Shown here piece by piece: positions 9,115 through 19,886 of a stretch of DNA of 64,000 bases. The translations under genes and the position numbers were made by a program. The notes under the pieces were generated by a model. That model was given only the letters and a program-made list of their open reading frames with translations, ran no database searches and was not told the DNA's origin. The DNA is from Gordonia alkaliphila (GTDB lineage Bacteria; Actinomycetota; Actinomycetes; Mycobacteriales; Mycobacteriaceae). The stretch covers positions 2,356,001 through 2,420,000 of the forward strand of contig NZ_JALKBW010000001.1 in assembly GCF_023017165.1 (NCBI RefSeq), written 5' to 3'. The stretch's first letter is position 1, and every line of letters starts with the position of its first letter.

Positions 9115-9915
9115 ATGAGGCGCGAGCCGACCGGAGTGCAGGCGTGGCAGCACGCCGTCGAACTGGGAGCGCAGGGGCGGGCCGCCGCGGCCCGCCGGGT
9201 GCTGGCCACGGTGGTCGACGACCCGCGCACCGCGCCCGCGGTGGTCTCACTCGCGCACAGCACGCGGGCTTCGCTGCTGCGGCAGGCCGGCGGTCACGGG
9301 GTGGCGCGGATCGGCGACGGCCGCGCGTGCCTGCTGGCCGTCGACGCGACCGCGGCAGCGAGCGAATCGGAGTGGCTGCACGCCGCGTGGCTCGACGGCC
9401 TGATCGGCCTGGCCGCCGACAACCTCGGGCTCGGCGACTTCGCCGCGTCCCGGCGACTGCTGGACCGCGCCGCCGCGCACGCTGCCGCGCAGCCGCGCAA
9501 CGACGGCGCCGACTGGCGCACCGCGCCCCGCACCGCGCTGCGGTTGTCGTGGGTGCGCTGCGAATGGGGCCTCTACTCCGGGCGGATGGACGTCGCCCGC
9601 GCCGCGGCCGCGCGCTCGGCCGACCTGGTCGCCGTCGTCCCGTCGCCCCGCCATCGCATCAAGACCGCGCTGATCGGCGCCGCCGTCGCGGCGGCCGACG
9701 GGGACGTCGAGGCTGCCGCGACGGCCGGTCGCGGCGTCTTCGTCGACGCCGGTGAGCATGGATTCTTGCCGTTGCAATGGGCCGCCGCGGCGTTGCTGGC
9801 GGGGGTGGACGGAGCCCCGGAATATCAGTCTGAACTGGGAGTTCTCCGCGATCGGCTGGCCCGCCGCGGCATGCCCTTCGCGCCCTTGTCCTCGGACGAG
9901 CGGCACGGCCGATAG
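9115..9915 (+). CDS. Conserved hypothetical protein, TPR-like (Rv3415c-type position)
   Basis: This 266-residue alanine-rich, all-helical protein sits between whiB3 and sigD, where M. tuberculosis has Rv3415c. Helix-turn-helix pair patterns such as AWQHAVELGAQGRAAAARRVL and LGDFAASRRLLDRAAAHAAA resemble tetratricopeptide-like repeats, suggesting a protein-binding role. No catalytic motif is seen. The ATG at 9115 follows GAAGAGGA. Whether it takes part in SigD control is not shown by the sequence; only the conserved neighbourhood hints at it. About 245 bases lie between it and the divergent whiB gene. Confidence 0.75.
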   Translation: MRREPTGVQAWQHAVELGAQGRAAAARRVLATVVDDPRTAPAVVSLAHSTRASLLRQAGGHGVARIGDGRACLLAVDATAAASESEWLHAAWLDGLIGLAADNLGLGDFAASRRLLDRAAAHAAAQPRNDGADWRTAPRTALRLSWVRCEWGLYSGRMDVARAAAARSADLVAVVPSPRHRIKTALIGAAVAAADGDVEAAATAGRGVFVDAGEHGFLPLQWAAAALLAGVDGAPEYQSELGVLRDRLARRGMPFAPLSSDERHGR

Positions 9916-9997
9916 GGTGGCTTGGTGACCTGTCGAACCGTGCTGCCCGCCGCCGCGCGAGCCCGTCGGATCGACGATGTAACACTTCGACCACGAC

Positions 9998-10576
9998 GTG
10001 ACGATGAAACTGACAGGTGAGGCGTTGGACCGCATGGTCCGGGAAGCGGTGGCTGGGGACCGCGCGGCGCTGAGCTCAGTGCTCGAGAGCGTGCGGGAAC
10101 CGGTCCTGCGCTACTGCCGAGCACGGGTAGGTGCCGGCGAACGACACCTATTCTCCGCTGACGACGTTGCGCAGGAGGTGTTGATGGCCGTCATGACCGC
10201 CGTACCCAAGTACGAAGACCAGGGACGTCCGTTCATGGCCTTCGTGTACGGCATCGCCTCGCACAAGGTCGCCGACGCCATGCGCTCGGCCTCCCGCGTC
10301 AAAGCCGACCCCGTGGACGTCCTTCCGGAGACCGTCGACTTCTCGTCCGGTCCGGAACAGCAAGCGCTCGACAACGACGCCGGTCGCCGCATGGGTGAGC
10401 TGCTCGACCAGCTCCCCGAGAAACAGCGCGAGATCCTGGTGCTCCGCCTGGTGGTCGGACTGTCGGCCGAAGAGACCGCCGAGATGATCGGCAGCACGCC
10501 CGGAGCAGTGCGCGTGGCCCAGCACCGCGCGCTCACGAAGTTGAAGAAGATCATTGCCGCGGGAGGTGGCCGATGA
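9998..10576 (+). CDS. sigD: RNA polymerase sigma factor SigD (ECF family)
   Basis: This 192-residue extracytoplasmic-function sigma factor directs RNA polymerase to SigD promoters (in mycobacteria linked to ribosome/stringent and lipid functions). Region 2 is seen as ADDVAQEVLMAVMTAVPKY with FMAFVYGIASHKVADAMR, and region 4 as LPEKQREILVLRLVVGLSAEETAEMIG followed by GAVRVAQHRALTKLK (recognition helix). The GTG at 9998 or the ATG at 10004 could start it; no strong ribosome-binding site separates them. Its stop overlaps the anti-sigma gene start (ATGA), as usual for sigma/anti-sigma pairs. Synteny with M. tuberculosis Rv3414c supports the name. Confidence 0.93.
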   Translation: MTMKLTGEALDRMVREAVAGDRAALSSVLESVREPVLRYCRARVGAGERHLFSADDVAQEVLMAVMTAVPKYEDQGRPFMAFVYGIASHKVADAMRSASRVKADPVDVLPETVDFSSGPEQQALDNDAGRRMGELLDQLPEKQREILVLRLVVGLSAEETAEMIGSTPGAVRVAQHRALTKLKKIIAAGGGR

Positions 10577-11403
10577 ACGCGCACGACCCGTCGGTCGACA
10601 TCAGTGCCGTCCACCACGACGACGAATTCCTGCAGGCGCTCATCGAAGGCACCGCGCTGCCCGGCGACGGCCCGGTGGACCCGGCCGAAGCCGAACTCGG
10701 CGCCCTGCTGTTCGCGTGGCGCACCGAGGTGCTCGCCGTGCCGATGCCGGCCGAGCCCACGCTCGAGGACGTCGAGCAAGCCGTCGCCGACACCGACAAC
10801 GACCGCAAGCGTCAAGCCGTGTCGCGGCACCTGCGGATGATCTCCGGTGCCGCCGCCATCACCGCGGTCGCTGCTGCCGGTCTGTTGGTGCTGTCGGAGA
10901 ACTCGCAGCCCGGCGACCCGCTGTGGAACGTGAAGAAGGTGGTCTTCGCCGACGAGGCCCAGCAGACGCAGGCCGCGTTCGACGTGCAGAACGGCCTCGA
11001 GCGGGCCGAGACCGCACTGTCGGAGGGGGAGATCAGCGATGCATCTGATCTCGTCGATCAGGCGGAGCGGGAACTGGAGTCCGTGCAGGACGCGGACACT
11101 CGCACGCGCATGCAGCAGTGGATCGCCCGACTTCGCAGCAGTGAGGCTCTCGCCAAGGACCCGGCTCCCAGTACGCCGCGGCCGTCGACCCCGTCGACCG
11201 ATCCGGCCACCCCGCCCGCGGAGGCGTCGGAATCGACGTCGGTGACCGTTACGGTGACGCCGTCGGTGCCGCCGACCTCGCCGGAGCCGCCGCCCTCGTC
11301 GTCGACACCGCCGTCTTCGTCGTCGGCAACGGCCTCGACGACGGCGTCCGGCAGTTCGAGCGTGTCGTCGAGCAGCGTTTCCAGCACGGTCCCGAAGAAC
11401 TGA
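10573..11403 (+). CDS. rsdA: Anti-sigma-D factor RsdA
   Basis: This 276-residue single-pass membrane anti-sigma factor binds and holds SigD. The N-terminal cytoplasmic part (about 1-90) begins DPSVDISAVHHDDEFLQALI, resembling the SigD-binding segment of RsdA. One membrane helix lies at about 94-112 (ISGAAAITAVAAAGLLVLS). The outer part has a short helical segment (DEAQQTQAAFDVQNGLERAE) and then a long Ser/Thr/Pro tail (about 195-276) typical of a wall-spanning linker. The ATG at 10573 overlaps the sigD stop. Release of SigD is expected to need proteolysis, but nothing here shows which protease. Confidence 0.88.
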   Translation: MNAHDPSVDISAVHHDDEFLQALIEGTALPGDGPVDPAEAELGALLFAWRTEVLAVPMPAEPTLEDVEQAVADTDNDRKRQAVSRHLRMISGAAAITAVAAAGLLVLSENSQPGDPLWNVKKVVFADEAQQTQAAFDVQNGLERAETALSEGEISDASDLVDQAERELESVQDADTRTRMQQWIARLRSSEALAKDPAPSTPRPSTPSTDPATPPAEASESTSVTVTVTPSVPPTSPEPPPSSSTPPSSSSATASTTASGSSSVSSSSVSSTVPKN

Positions 11404-11433
11404 CCCCGAAGGACTGACTCAAGCCTCAACGCG

Positions 11434-11465
11434 AACCGGCGCCGACTGTGAAGTCGGCGCCGGTT
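11434..11465 (+). terminator. Terminator of the sigD-rsdA operon
   Basis: The 13-bp perfect stem AACCGGCGCCGAC / GTCGGCGCCGGTT has a 6-base loop TGTGAA and is followed by TTCGTC. It lies 30 bases after the rsdA stop and before the convergent DUF5319 gene. Confidence 0.88.
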
Positions 11466-11480
11466 TCGTCGGTGAGATGA

Positions 11481-13484
<2,004 letters not shown>

Positions 13485-13509
13485 GCAGCGAAGAAGAAAG
13501 GCGCCCCTC

Positions 13510-14676
13510 GTGCGTGACCTCGTGGAATTCGGCATGGGCCGGACTGCTCGTCGGACCTATGAACTCGACGACATCTCGATCGTTCCGTCCCGGCGGACCC
13601 GTTCGTCCAAGGACGTGTCGACGGCCTGGCAGATCGATGCCTACCGGTTCGAAACCCCGATCCTCAACCATCCGACCGATGCCATCGGCTCGCCGGCGAC
13701 GGTGATCGAGCTCGGGCGCCTGGGTGCGCTCGGCGTGCTCAACGGCGAGGGCCTGTGGGCCCGCCACGACGACGTCGAGGCCAAGCTCGCCGAGTTGCTG
13801 GAGATCGCCGACCGCAACGACGACCCGTCGGCCGCGGTGGCCTTCCTGCAGGAGCTGCACCGCGCACCGGTGCGGCCGGAACTGCTCGCGGGCGCCGTCG
13901 AGCAGGTGCGGGCCGCCGGTGTCACCACCGCCGTCCGCGTCAGCCCGCAGCACGCGCCCGAGGTGACCCCGGCGCTGCTGGAGGCCGGTGTGGAGATCCT
14001 CGTGGTGCACGGCACCATCATCTCCGCCGAGCACGTGACGCTGGTGGACCGCGGAACGGAAGAGGGGCTCGTCGCCGAGCCGCTGAACCTCAAGACCTTC
14101 ATCTCCGACCTGGACATCCCCGTCATCGCCGGCGGCGTGCAGGATCACCGCACCGCGCTGCACCTCATGCGGACCGGTGCGGCCGGTGTGATCGTCGGCT
14201 ACGGCTCCGCCGAAGGTGCGACGACCACCAACGAGGTGCTCGGCATCGGCGTGCCGATGGCCACCGCCATCGCCGACGCCGCCGCGGCGCGTCGGGACTA
14301 CCTGGACGAGACCGGCGGCCGGTACGTGCACGTGATCGCCGACGGCGACCTGCACACCTCCGGCGACATCGCCAAGGCGCTGGCCTGTGGCGCCGACGCG
14401 GTCTCGCTCGGCACCCCGCTGGCCGCCGCCGACGAGGCCCCGGGCAAGGGTTGGTACTGGCCGTCGGCGGCCGCCCACCCGGACACCCCGCGCGGCGCGC
14501 TGCTGCAGGTGGCGCCGCCGGAAGGCCGGGCCTCGCTCGAGCGCGTCCTGACCGGCCCGTCCGACGACCCGGACGGCCTGCTTAACCTGATCGGCGCCCT
14601 GCGTCGTTCCATGGCGAAGGCCGGCTACAGCGACCTCAAGGAGTTCCAGAAGGTGGGCCTCTCCGTCCGCGCCTGA
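13510..14676 (+). CDS. guaB3: GuaB3-type IMP dehydrogenase-related protein
   Basis: This 388-residue protein belongs to the shorter IMPDH/GMPR-type family that accompanies guaB2 in actinobacteria. It lacks the CBS pair. The N-terminus [20 protein letters not shown] and the barrel segments [25 protein letters not shown] and [19 protein letters not shown] are typical. The usual IMPDH Cys loop is not in its normal form, so its exact reaction (IMP dehydrogenase-like or otherwise) cannot be settled from sequence. The start is a GTG at 13510 after AAGAAGAAAGG. It is co-directional with guaB2 and ends at a long hairpin. Confidence 0.92.
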   Translation: MRDLVEFGMGRTARRTYELDDISIVPSRRTRSSKDVSTAWQIDAYRFETPILNHPTDAIGSPATVIELGRLGALGVLNGEGLWARHDDVEAKLAELLEIADRNDDPSAAVAFLQELHRAPVRPELLAGAVEQVRAAGVTTAVRVSPQHAPEVTPALLEAGVEILVVHGTIISAEHVTLVDRGTEEGLVAEPLNLKTFISDLDIPVIAGGVQDHRTALHLMRTGAAGVIVGYGSAEGATTTNEVLGIGVPMATAIADAAAARRDYLDETGGRYVHVIADGDLHTSGDIAKALACGADAVSLGTPLAAADEAPGKGWYWPSAAAHPDTPRGALLQVAPPEGRASLERVLTGPSDDPDGLLNLIGALRRSMAKAGYSDLKEFQKVGLSVRA

Positions 14677-14683
14677 TCCGTCC

Positions 14684-14754
14684 GCACACGCTCCCCGTGC
14701 GGTCCGCTCCCTGAACTTGTCGAAGGGTGTGCGACCGGCCCGGGGAGCGTGTGC
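14684..14754 (+). terminator. Long hairpin after guaB3, probable terminator with a repeat in its loop
   Basis: The 13-bp perfect stem GCACACGCTCCCC / GGGGAGCGTGTGC is separated by 45 bases and followed by ATTTCGG. The loop carries the 19-bp repeat at 14709-14727, so the terminator looks as if a small repeat was inserted into an ordinary short loop (inference). Confidence 0.72.
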
Positions 14755-14786
14755 ATTTCGGCTTCTGCCCTTCGACTGGCTCAGGA
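14709..14786. repeat. Inverted pair of a short actinobacterial extragenic repeat
   Basis: CCCTGAACTTGTCGAAGGG lies at 14709-14727, and CCCTTCGACTGGCTCAGGA, its inverted and partly diverged mate, at 14768-14786. The core CTTCGACNNGCTCAGG is a motif I know as scattered between genes in many actinobacterial genomes. No other copy was noticed in this window. Confidence 0.65.
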
Positions 14787-14810
14787 GGCGAGCAAGGCTA
14801 GGGTGAGCGC

Positions 14811-15230
14811 GTGGAAGAACTGATCGACGAAGCCTTCTCCTGGGTGGCGCTGAGTTTCGAGTTGCTCGGGGCGGTCACGATGGTGGTCGGCGCGATGGTC
14901 GCTATCGCGCTCGGTATGCGGGCGGCGCTGCGCGGACAGCCCGGCAGCGATGCGTTCGGCGTGATCCGCCGGACGCTCGGCGGGGCCATCCTGCTGGGCC
15001 TGGAGGTGCTCGTCGCCGCCGACCTGGTTCGGACCATCACGTCCAAGCCGTCGATGGAGGACGCGCTGATCCTGGGTCTCATCGTGCTGATTCGGAGCGT
15101 CTTGTCGCTGTCCATCCAGATCGAGATCGAGGGCGTGCTGCCGTGGCGTCGCGCCCTGCTGACCAGCGGGGCGAGTGTCGTCGCCCGAGAAGTGCGCCGC
15201 GACGCGGAGGCGCCCCCTACCGGCAAGTAA
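14811..15230 (+). CDS. DUF1622 family membrane protein
   Basis: This 139-residue small integral membrane protein has three predicted helices: about 12-35 (VALSFELLGAVTMVVGAMVAI), 57-72 (GGAILLGLEVLVAADLV) and 86-103 (ILGLIVLIRSVLSLSI). The paired pattern LLGLEVLVAADLVRTI...LGLIVLIRSVLSLSIQIEIEG is typical of DUF1622, whose function is unknown. It starts at GTG 14811. It sits alone between guaB3 and the choD-like gene, in the same direction, 50 bases before the latter. Confidence 0.82.
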   Translation: MEELIDEAFSWVALSFELLGAVTMVVGAMVAIALGMRAALRGQPGSDAFGVIRRTLGGAILLGLEVLVAADLVRTITSKPSMEDALILGLIVLIRSVLSLSIQIEIEGVLPWRRALLTSGASVVAREVRRDAEAPPTGK

Positions 15231-15279
15231 GGGCATGCTTCCTATCTGAAACGTGACAACGGTCATTAGTGTCTTTGCT

Positions 15280-17046
15280 ATGGCCAGCAGCGACTACGAC
15301 GTCCTCATCATCGGTTCCGGATTCGGCGGCAGCGTCAGCGCGCTGCGCCTGGTGGAGAAGGGGTACCGGGTCGGCGTGATCGAAGCCGGTCGCCGCTTCG
15401 AGGACGACCAGTTCGCCAAGACCAGCTGGCGCCTGCACAAGTGGCTGTGGGCGCCCCGCCTGGGCCTCTACGGCATCCAGCGCATCCACGCGCTCAAGGA
15501 CGTGATGATCCTGGCCGGCGCCGGGGTGGGCGGCGGTTCGCTGAACTACGCCAACACGCTGTACAAGCCGCCGACGCCGTTCTTCACCGACCCGCAGTGG
15601 GCGCACATCACCGACTGGGAAGCCGAGCTCACCCCGCACTACGAGCAGGCCCGTCGCATGCTCGGCGTCGTCACCAACCCGACGTTCACCAACTCCGACC
15701 GCGTGATGAAGCAGGTCGCCGAGGACATGGGTGTCGGCGACACCTTCGGCTCCACACCGGTCGGCGTGTACTTCGGCGCCAAAACCGGGGGAGAGGGCGC
15801 GCCGGGACAGACCGTCGACGACCCGTACTTCGGCGGGGCCGGTCCGCGTCGTACCGCGTGCACCGAATGCGGCGCCTGCATGACCGGCTGCCGCGTCGGC
15901 GCCAAGAACACGCTGATGAAGAACTACCTCGGCCTGGCCGAGGCGAACGGTGCGCAGATCATCGACCGCACCACCGTCGACCGTCTCGAGCAGCGCACCG
16001 ACGGCAGCTGGGTGGTCTCCACCCGCGGCTCGTCGGCGTGGGGCCCATTCGGCGCGCGTCGTCGCCAATTCACCGCCGATCAGGTGATCGTCGCGGCCGG
16101 CACGTTCAACACGCAGAAGATCATGTTCGGTGCCAAGGACTCGACGCTGCCCAAGGTGTCCGATTCGCTGGGTGTGCTGACCCGCACCAACTCGGAGTCG
16201 ATCCTGGGTGCGCAGGCCGTCAAGGTGGATCCGGCCAGCGACTACTCCGAGGGCGTGGCGATCACGTCGTCGTTCTATCCCGAGCCCAACACCCACGTGG
16301 AGCCGGTCCGCTACGGCAAGGGCAGCAACGCGATCGCGTACCTGCAGACCCTGATGACCCAGGGCGGCAGCGTGCCGAACCGCCTCGGACAGTTCCTGCG
16401 CGAGGTGATCAAGAATCCGCTGCTGCTGGTGCGCCTGCTGTGGGTGCGCAAGTGGAGCGAGCGGACCGTGATCGCCCTGGTGATGCAGAACTCGAACAAC
16501 TCGCTGACCACGTTCCTGCGTAAGCGCGGTCCGCTGAAGTACGTGACCAGCAAGCAGGGCCACGGCGAGCCCAACCCCACCTGGATTCCGAAGGGCAACG
16601 AGGCCAACCAGCGGGCCGCGGACCTCCTGCCCGGCGGCATGGCCGGCGGCACCTGGGGCGACATCTTCAACATGCCGCTCACCGCGCACTACTTGGGCGG
16701 CTGCGTGATCTCCGACGATCCGGCCAACGGTGTGATCGATCCGTACCACCGGGTGTGGAACTACCCGACGCTGCATATCACCGACGGGGCGTCGATCTCG
16801 GCGAACCTCGGAGTGAACCCGTCGCTGTCGATCTGCGCGCAGGCCGAGCGGGCCGCGTCGCTGTGGCCCAACAAGGGCGATGACGATGCGCGTCCGGCCC
16901 AGGGCGACAGCTACCGACGGATGGATCCGATCGCGCCGGTCTCCCCGGTGGTGCCCGCGAGCGCCCCGGGTGCGCTGCGCCTGTCGATCACCCCGGTGCA
17001 GAACACCCCTGCGGCGCAGTCGGAGGCAGCCGCCGACCAGGGCTAG
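15280..17046 (+). CDS. choD: GMC-family FAD oxidoreductase, ChoD-like
   Basis: This 588-residue flavoprotein corresponds to M. tuberculosis Rv3409c (annotated as cholesterol oxidase ChoD), at the conserved position after guaB3. The FAD-binding motif GSGFGGSVSALRL is at the N-terminus, preceded by DYDVLII. KDVMILAGAGVGGGSLNYAN is the GMC signature region. A Cys-rich stretch CTECGACMTGCRVGAKNTLM and the C-terminal HYLGGCVISDDPANGVIDP are also seen. Real cholesterol oxidase activity of this family is disputed, so the substrate is best left open. I chose the ATG at 15280 since the product then starts like its relatives; a GTG at 15253 would add 9 residues. Confidence 0.88.
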   Translation: MASSDYDVLIIGSGFGGSVSALRLVEKGYRVGVIEAGRRFEDDQFAKTSWRLHKWLWAPRLGLYGIQRIHALKDVMILAGAGVGGGSLNYANTLYKPPTPFFTDPQWAHITDWEAELTPHYEQARRMLGVVTNPTFTNSDRVMKQVAEDMGVGDTFGSTPVGVYFGAKTGGEGAPGQTVDDPYFGGAGPRRTACTECGACMTGCRVGAKNTLMKNYLGLAEANGAQIIDRTTVDRLEQRTDGSWVVSTRGSSAWGPFGARRRQFTADQVIVAAGTFNTQKIMFGAKDSTLPKVSDSLGVLTRTNSESILGAQAVKVDPASDYSEGVAITSSFYPEPNTHVEPVRYGKGSNAIAYLQTLMTQGGSVPNRLGQFLREVIKNPLLLVRLLWVRKWSERTVIALVMQNSNNSLTTFLRKRGPLKYVTSKQGHGEPNPTWIPKGNEANQRAADLLPGGMAGGTWGDIFNMPLTAHYLGGCVISDDPANGVIDPYHRVWNYPTLHITDGASISANLGVNPSLSICAQAERAASLWPNKGDDDARPAQGDSYRRMDPIAPVSPVVPASAPGALRLSITPVQNTPAAQSEAAADQG

Positions 17047-17114
17047 AACTGCCCACCGCAGCGGCGGTCCATGCTCCATTGACGGGCTGATTGTGGACCG
17101 CAGTGCGTGAATTC

Positions 17115-17160
17115 GTGACACGTCACCACAGTTGTCACCAGAACGTGAGCGTTCGCTCAC
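17115..17160. promoter_or_regulatory. Two palindromes upstream of the dicarboxylate transporter, possible operators
   Basis: GTGAC-AC-GTCAC lies at 17115-17126 and GTGAGCG-TT-CGCTCAC at 17145-17160. The second has perfect 7-bp arms and the look of a TetR-family operator. They lie about 90-130 bases before the transporter start in the 200-base gap after the choD-like gene. No regulator gene is adjacent, so the binding protein is unknown. Confidence 0.5.
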
Positions 17161-17247
17161 TCGGGGCCGATACCCTCTTTCCGAGTCCATTGCGCACTTG
17201 ACTTCACAGGTTCTCGCGGCGAGCCCTGTGGTGCCGACTCCTGGCCG

Positions 17248-18617
17248 ATGAGGTGTCTCGCAGTGGCGGCGTTCCAAGTTGTGGTGCAGATTCTGCTGTT
17301 CTTACTGCCGTTGGTGGTCGGTGCGAAGTACGGCCCGATGGCACTGATCGGCGCGTCGGGCGTGTCGATCTTCATCATGGTCGAAGTGATGCGACTGGTA
17401 CCCGGGCAGCCGCCGATCTCGGCGATCTTCATCATCCTCGCGGTGATCAGTGCCACGGCGGCGATGACCGCCGCGGGTGGCATGGCCTGGCTGGTGCAGA
17501 AGGCCGAGCAGGGCTCCGCAAGCATCCGGGACGAATCCCGGTGGTCGGCCCGCTGCTGGTGTGGCTGTTCGCGATCATGTCCGGCACCGGCAACATCACC
17601 TTCGCGCTGGTGCCGGTCCTGTATGAGGTCTCCTACGGCGCCAAGATCCGGCCGGAACGGGTGCTGGCCACCGCCAATGCGGTGTCCCAGCTGGCGCTGA
17701 TGGCCAGCCCGGTGGCGGCGGTGACCTACGTCTTCATCAACCTGACCGAGGCCGACGGCAACACGCTCGGCAAGACCCTCGCGGTGACGGTGCCGGCCTC
17801 GTTGATCGCGACCATCCTGGCCTCGTTGGTGATGTCGCGCTACGGCAAGGACCTGGACGACGATCCCGAGTACCAGCGCCGTCTGGCGGCCGGCGAAATC
17901 GAACCGCCGGTGTCGACGTCGCCGGACGGCACGCCGGTCGAGCTGCGCCCGCGCGCAGCGTGGAGCGTCTACTTCTTCATTGCCGGCGTGATCGTCGGCT
18001 GTGTCCTCGGCCTGTTCCAGAAGCTCCGCCCGACCTACCCCAAGCAGCTGCCCGACGGCACCTACGCCGACGTCGCGGTCTCGATGTCGTTCATGATCCC
18101 GATCGTGATGTTCGCCGTGACCGGTCTGATCATGATCTTCTGCCGCGTCAAGACGCCCACGGTGATCGCCGAACCGATCATCGGTACGGGTTTGATCGCC
18201 GCGCTGCTCCTGCTGGCCGTTCCGGTGTTGGCCGGCACCATCGTCAATGCGCACATGGAGTCGATCACCTCCTTCGTGGGCAGCGCCATCGGTGTATCGG
18301 TGATGTTGTTCGCGCTGCTGCTGTTCATGTTGGCCTCGCTGATCCAGAGTCAGGTGGCCTCGCTGACGATCCTGGTACCGGCCGCTGCGGCCGCGGGACT
18401 GGGTGCGGGACCGATGACCGGCATGCTGGGCGCGGCCAGCGGCAACAACTTGCTGGCTTCGATGGGCGGCCTCGGTCAGGCGTGCATCATCACCGACAAG
18501 ACCGGCTCCACCAAGCAGGGATCGATCCTCATCAACGGCTCGTTCCTCGTGCCCATGCTGCTGTGCTCGGGATTCGCGATCGCGATCGGCCTGGGCCTGC
18601 AACTTCTGATCTTCTAG
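17248..18617 (+). pseudogene. Anaerobic C4-dicarboxylate transporter (DcuA/DcuB-like), frameshifted
   Basis: This is a many-helix membrane carrier of the Dcu family, which exchanges or takes up fumarate, malate, aspartate and succinate. The first part (17248 to about 17511) reads VQILLFLLPLVVGAKYGPMAL through AMTAAGGMAWLVQKAEQ. The rest is one frame over, from LRKHPGRIPVVGPLLVWLFA to the C-terminal GLGLQLLIF at 18617. The break lies in the GCAGGGCTCC stretch at 17508-17517. Adding one base there (for instance a Val codon between Gln and LRKHPGR) restores the frame, so a single-base deletion is the simplest cause. It may be a true mutation or a sequencing error. The M20 amidohydrolase 45 bases downstream was probably its operon partner. 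Confidence 0.85.
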
Positions 18618-18662
18618 TGCCCGCCCACACCGTCTGCCCTGTCGAAAGGAAGCCGTCCCGCC

Positions 18663-19874
18663 ATGTCTGCGCTCTCTGAGATCTACCTCGATCTCCACCA
18701 GCATCCGGAACTGGCGGGTGCCGAAGTCCGCACCGCCGGCATCGTGTCGGCGGCGTTGACGGCGGCCGGGTACACCGTCACCGAGCGAATCGGTGGCTAC
18801 GGCGTCGTCGGCGTCTTGACCAACGGCGACGGACCGGTGGTGTGGCTGCGGGCCGATATGGATGCGCTGCCGGTGCGCGAGGAGACGGGGCTGGACTACG
18901 CCAGCACGGTGACCGCGGTCGATGCCGACGGCGACACCGTGCCGGTGGCGCACGCCTGCGGCCACGACATGCACGTCACGGCTCTGATCGGTGCGGCACA
19001 GCAGTTGGCGGACAGCACGGCCGACTGGAGCGGCACCGTCGTGGCGATCTTCCAGCCCGCCGAGGAGGACCTGTCCGGCGCGCGCGCGATGGTCGACGAC
19101 GGGTTGCTCGACCGCGTTCCGCGCCCGAGCGTGGTACTCGGTCAGCACGTGGCACCGGGCCCTGCGGGCATGCTCTTCTACCATCCCGGATACACGCTGT
19201 CGGCCAGTGACGCCTTGGAAATCACCCTGTTCGGTCGGGGTGGGCACGGTTCGCGGCCGGAGGCCACCGTGGATCCGATCGTGATGGCCGCCGCGGTGAT
19301 CCTGCGGTTGCAGACCATCGTCGGCCGGGAGGTGGCGGCCACCGATCAGGCCGTGGTGACCGTTGGCGTGGTCGAGGCCGGAACCAAGAACAACATCATT
19401 CCCGAGACCGCCACCCTCAAACTGTCGGTCCGCACTTTCGATCCGGTGGTGCGCGAGAAGGTGCTGGCCGCGATCGACCGCATCGTGCGCGCGGAAGCGG
19501 CCGCCTCCGGTGCGCCGCGCGAACCGGAGATCGTGACGCTTTACAGCGGGCCGGCTACCTACAACGATGCCGGTGCGCTCGACACGGTGCTGGGCGCCTT
19601 CAACAAGCAGTTCGCCGGCCGGGTGATGGAGATCCCCGCGGGTACCGGCTCGGAAGACTTCGGACAGTTCGGGGCGGCCGCGGCAGCTCCGGCGGTCTAC
19701 TGGTTCCTCGGTGGTGCCGATCCGCAGCTGTTCGCGCCGCCGGCCGACCTGTTCCAGGTGCTCGCCGAGATCCCGTCGAATCATTCGCCCGAATACGCCC
19801 CGGTGATCGAGCCGACCCTCACCATGGGCGTCAGCGCACTGGTGACCGCGGCGCGCGCCTGGCTGGCCCCGTAG
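18663..19874 (+). CDS. M20 family amidohydrolase / aminoacylase
   Basis: This 403-residue zinc-dependent amidohydrolase belongs to the M20D group (hippurate hydrolase / IAA-amino acid hydrolase type). The metal-binding segment is HACGHDMHVTAL, the catalytic Glu pair lies in FQPAEEDLSGARAM, and the lid domain contains GRGGHGSRPEATVDP. C-terminal IPAGTGSEDFGQFG supplies another metal ligand region. The natural N-acyl or peptide substrate is not deducible. The ATG at 18663 follows GAAAGGAAG. It follows the broken dicarboxylate transporter on the same strand, suggesting release and uptake of an acidic product (inference). Confidence 0.9.
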   Translation: MSALSEIYLDLHQHPELAGAEVRTAGIVSAALTAAGYTVTERIGGYGVVGVLTNGDGPVVWLRADMDALPVREETGLDYASTVTAVDADGDTVPVAHACGHDMHVTALIGAAQQLADSTADWSGTVVAIFQPAEEDLSGARAMVDDGLLDRVPRPSVVLGQHVAPGPAGMLFYHPGYTLSASDALEITLFGRGGHGSRPEATVDPIVMAAAVILRLQTIVGREVAATDQAVVTVGVVEAGTKNNIIPETATLKLSVRTFDPVVREKVLAAIDRIVRAEAAASGAPREPEIVTLYSGPATYNDAGALDTVLGAFNKQFAGRVMEIPAGTGSEDFGQFGAAAAAPAVYWFLGGADPQLFAPPADLFQVLAEIPSNHSPEYAPVIEPTLTMGVSALVTAARAWLAP

Positions 19875-19886
19875 GGCCGGCCGGCG

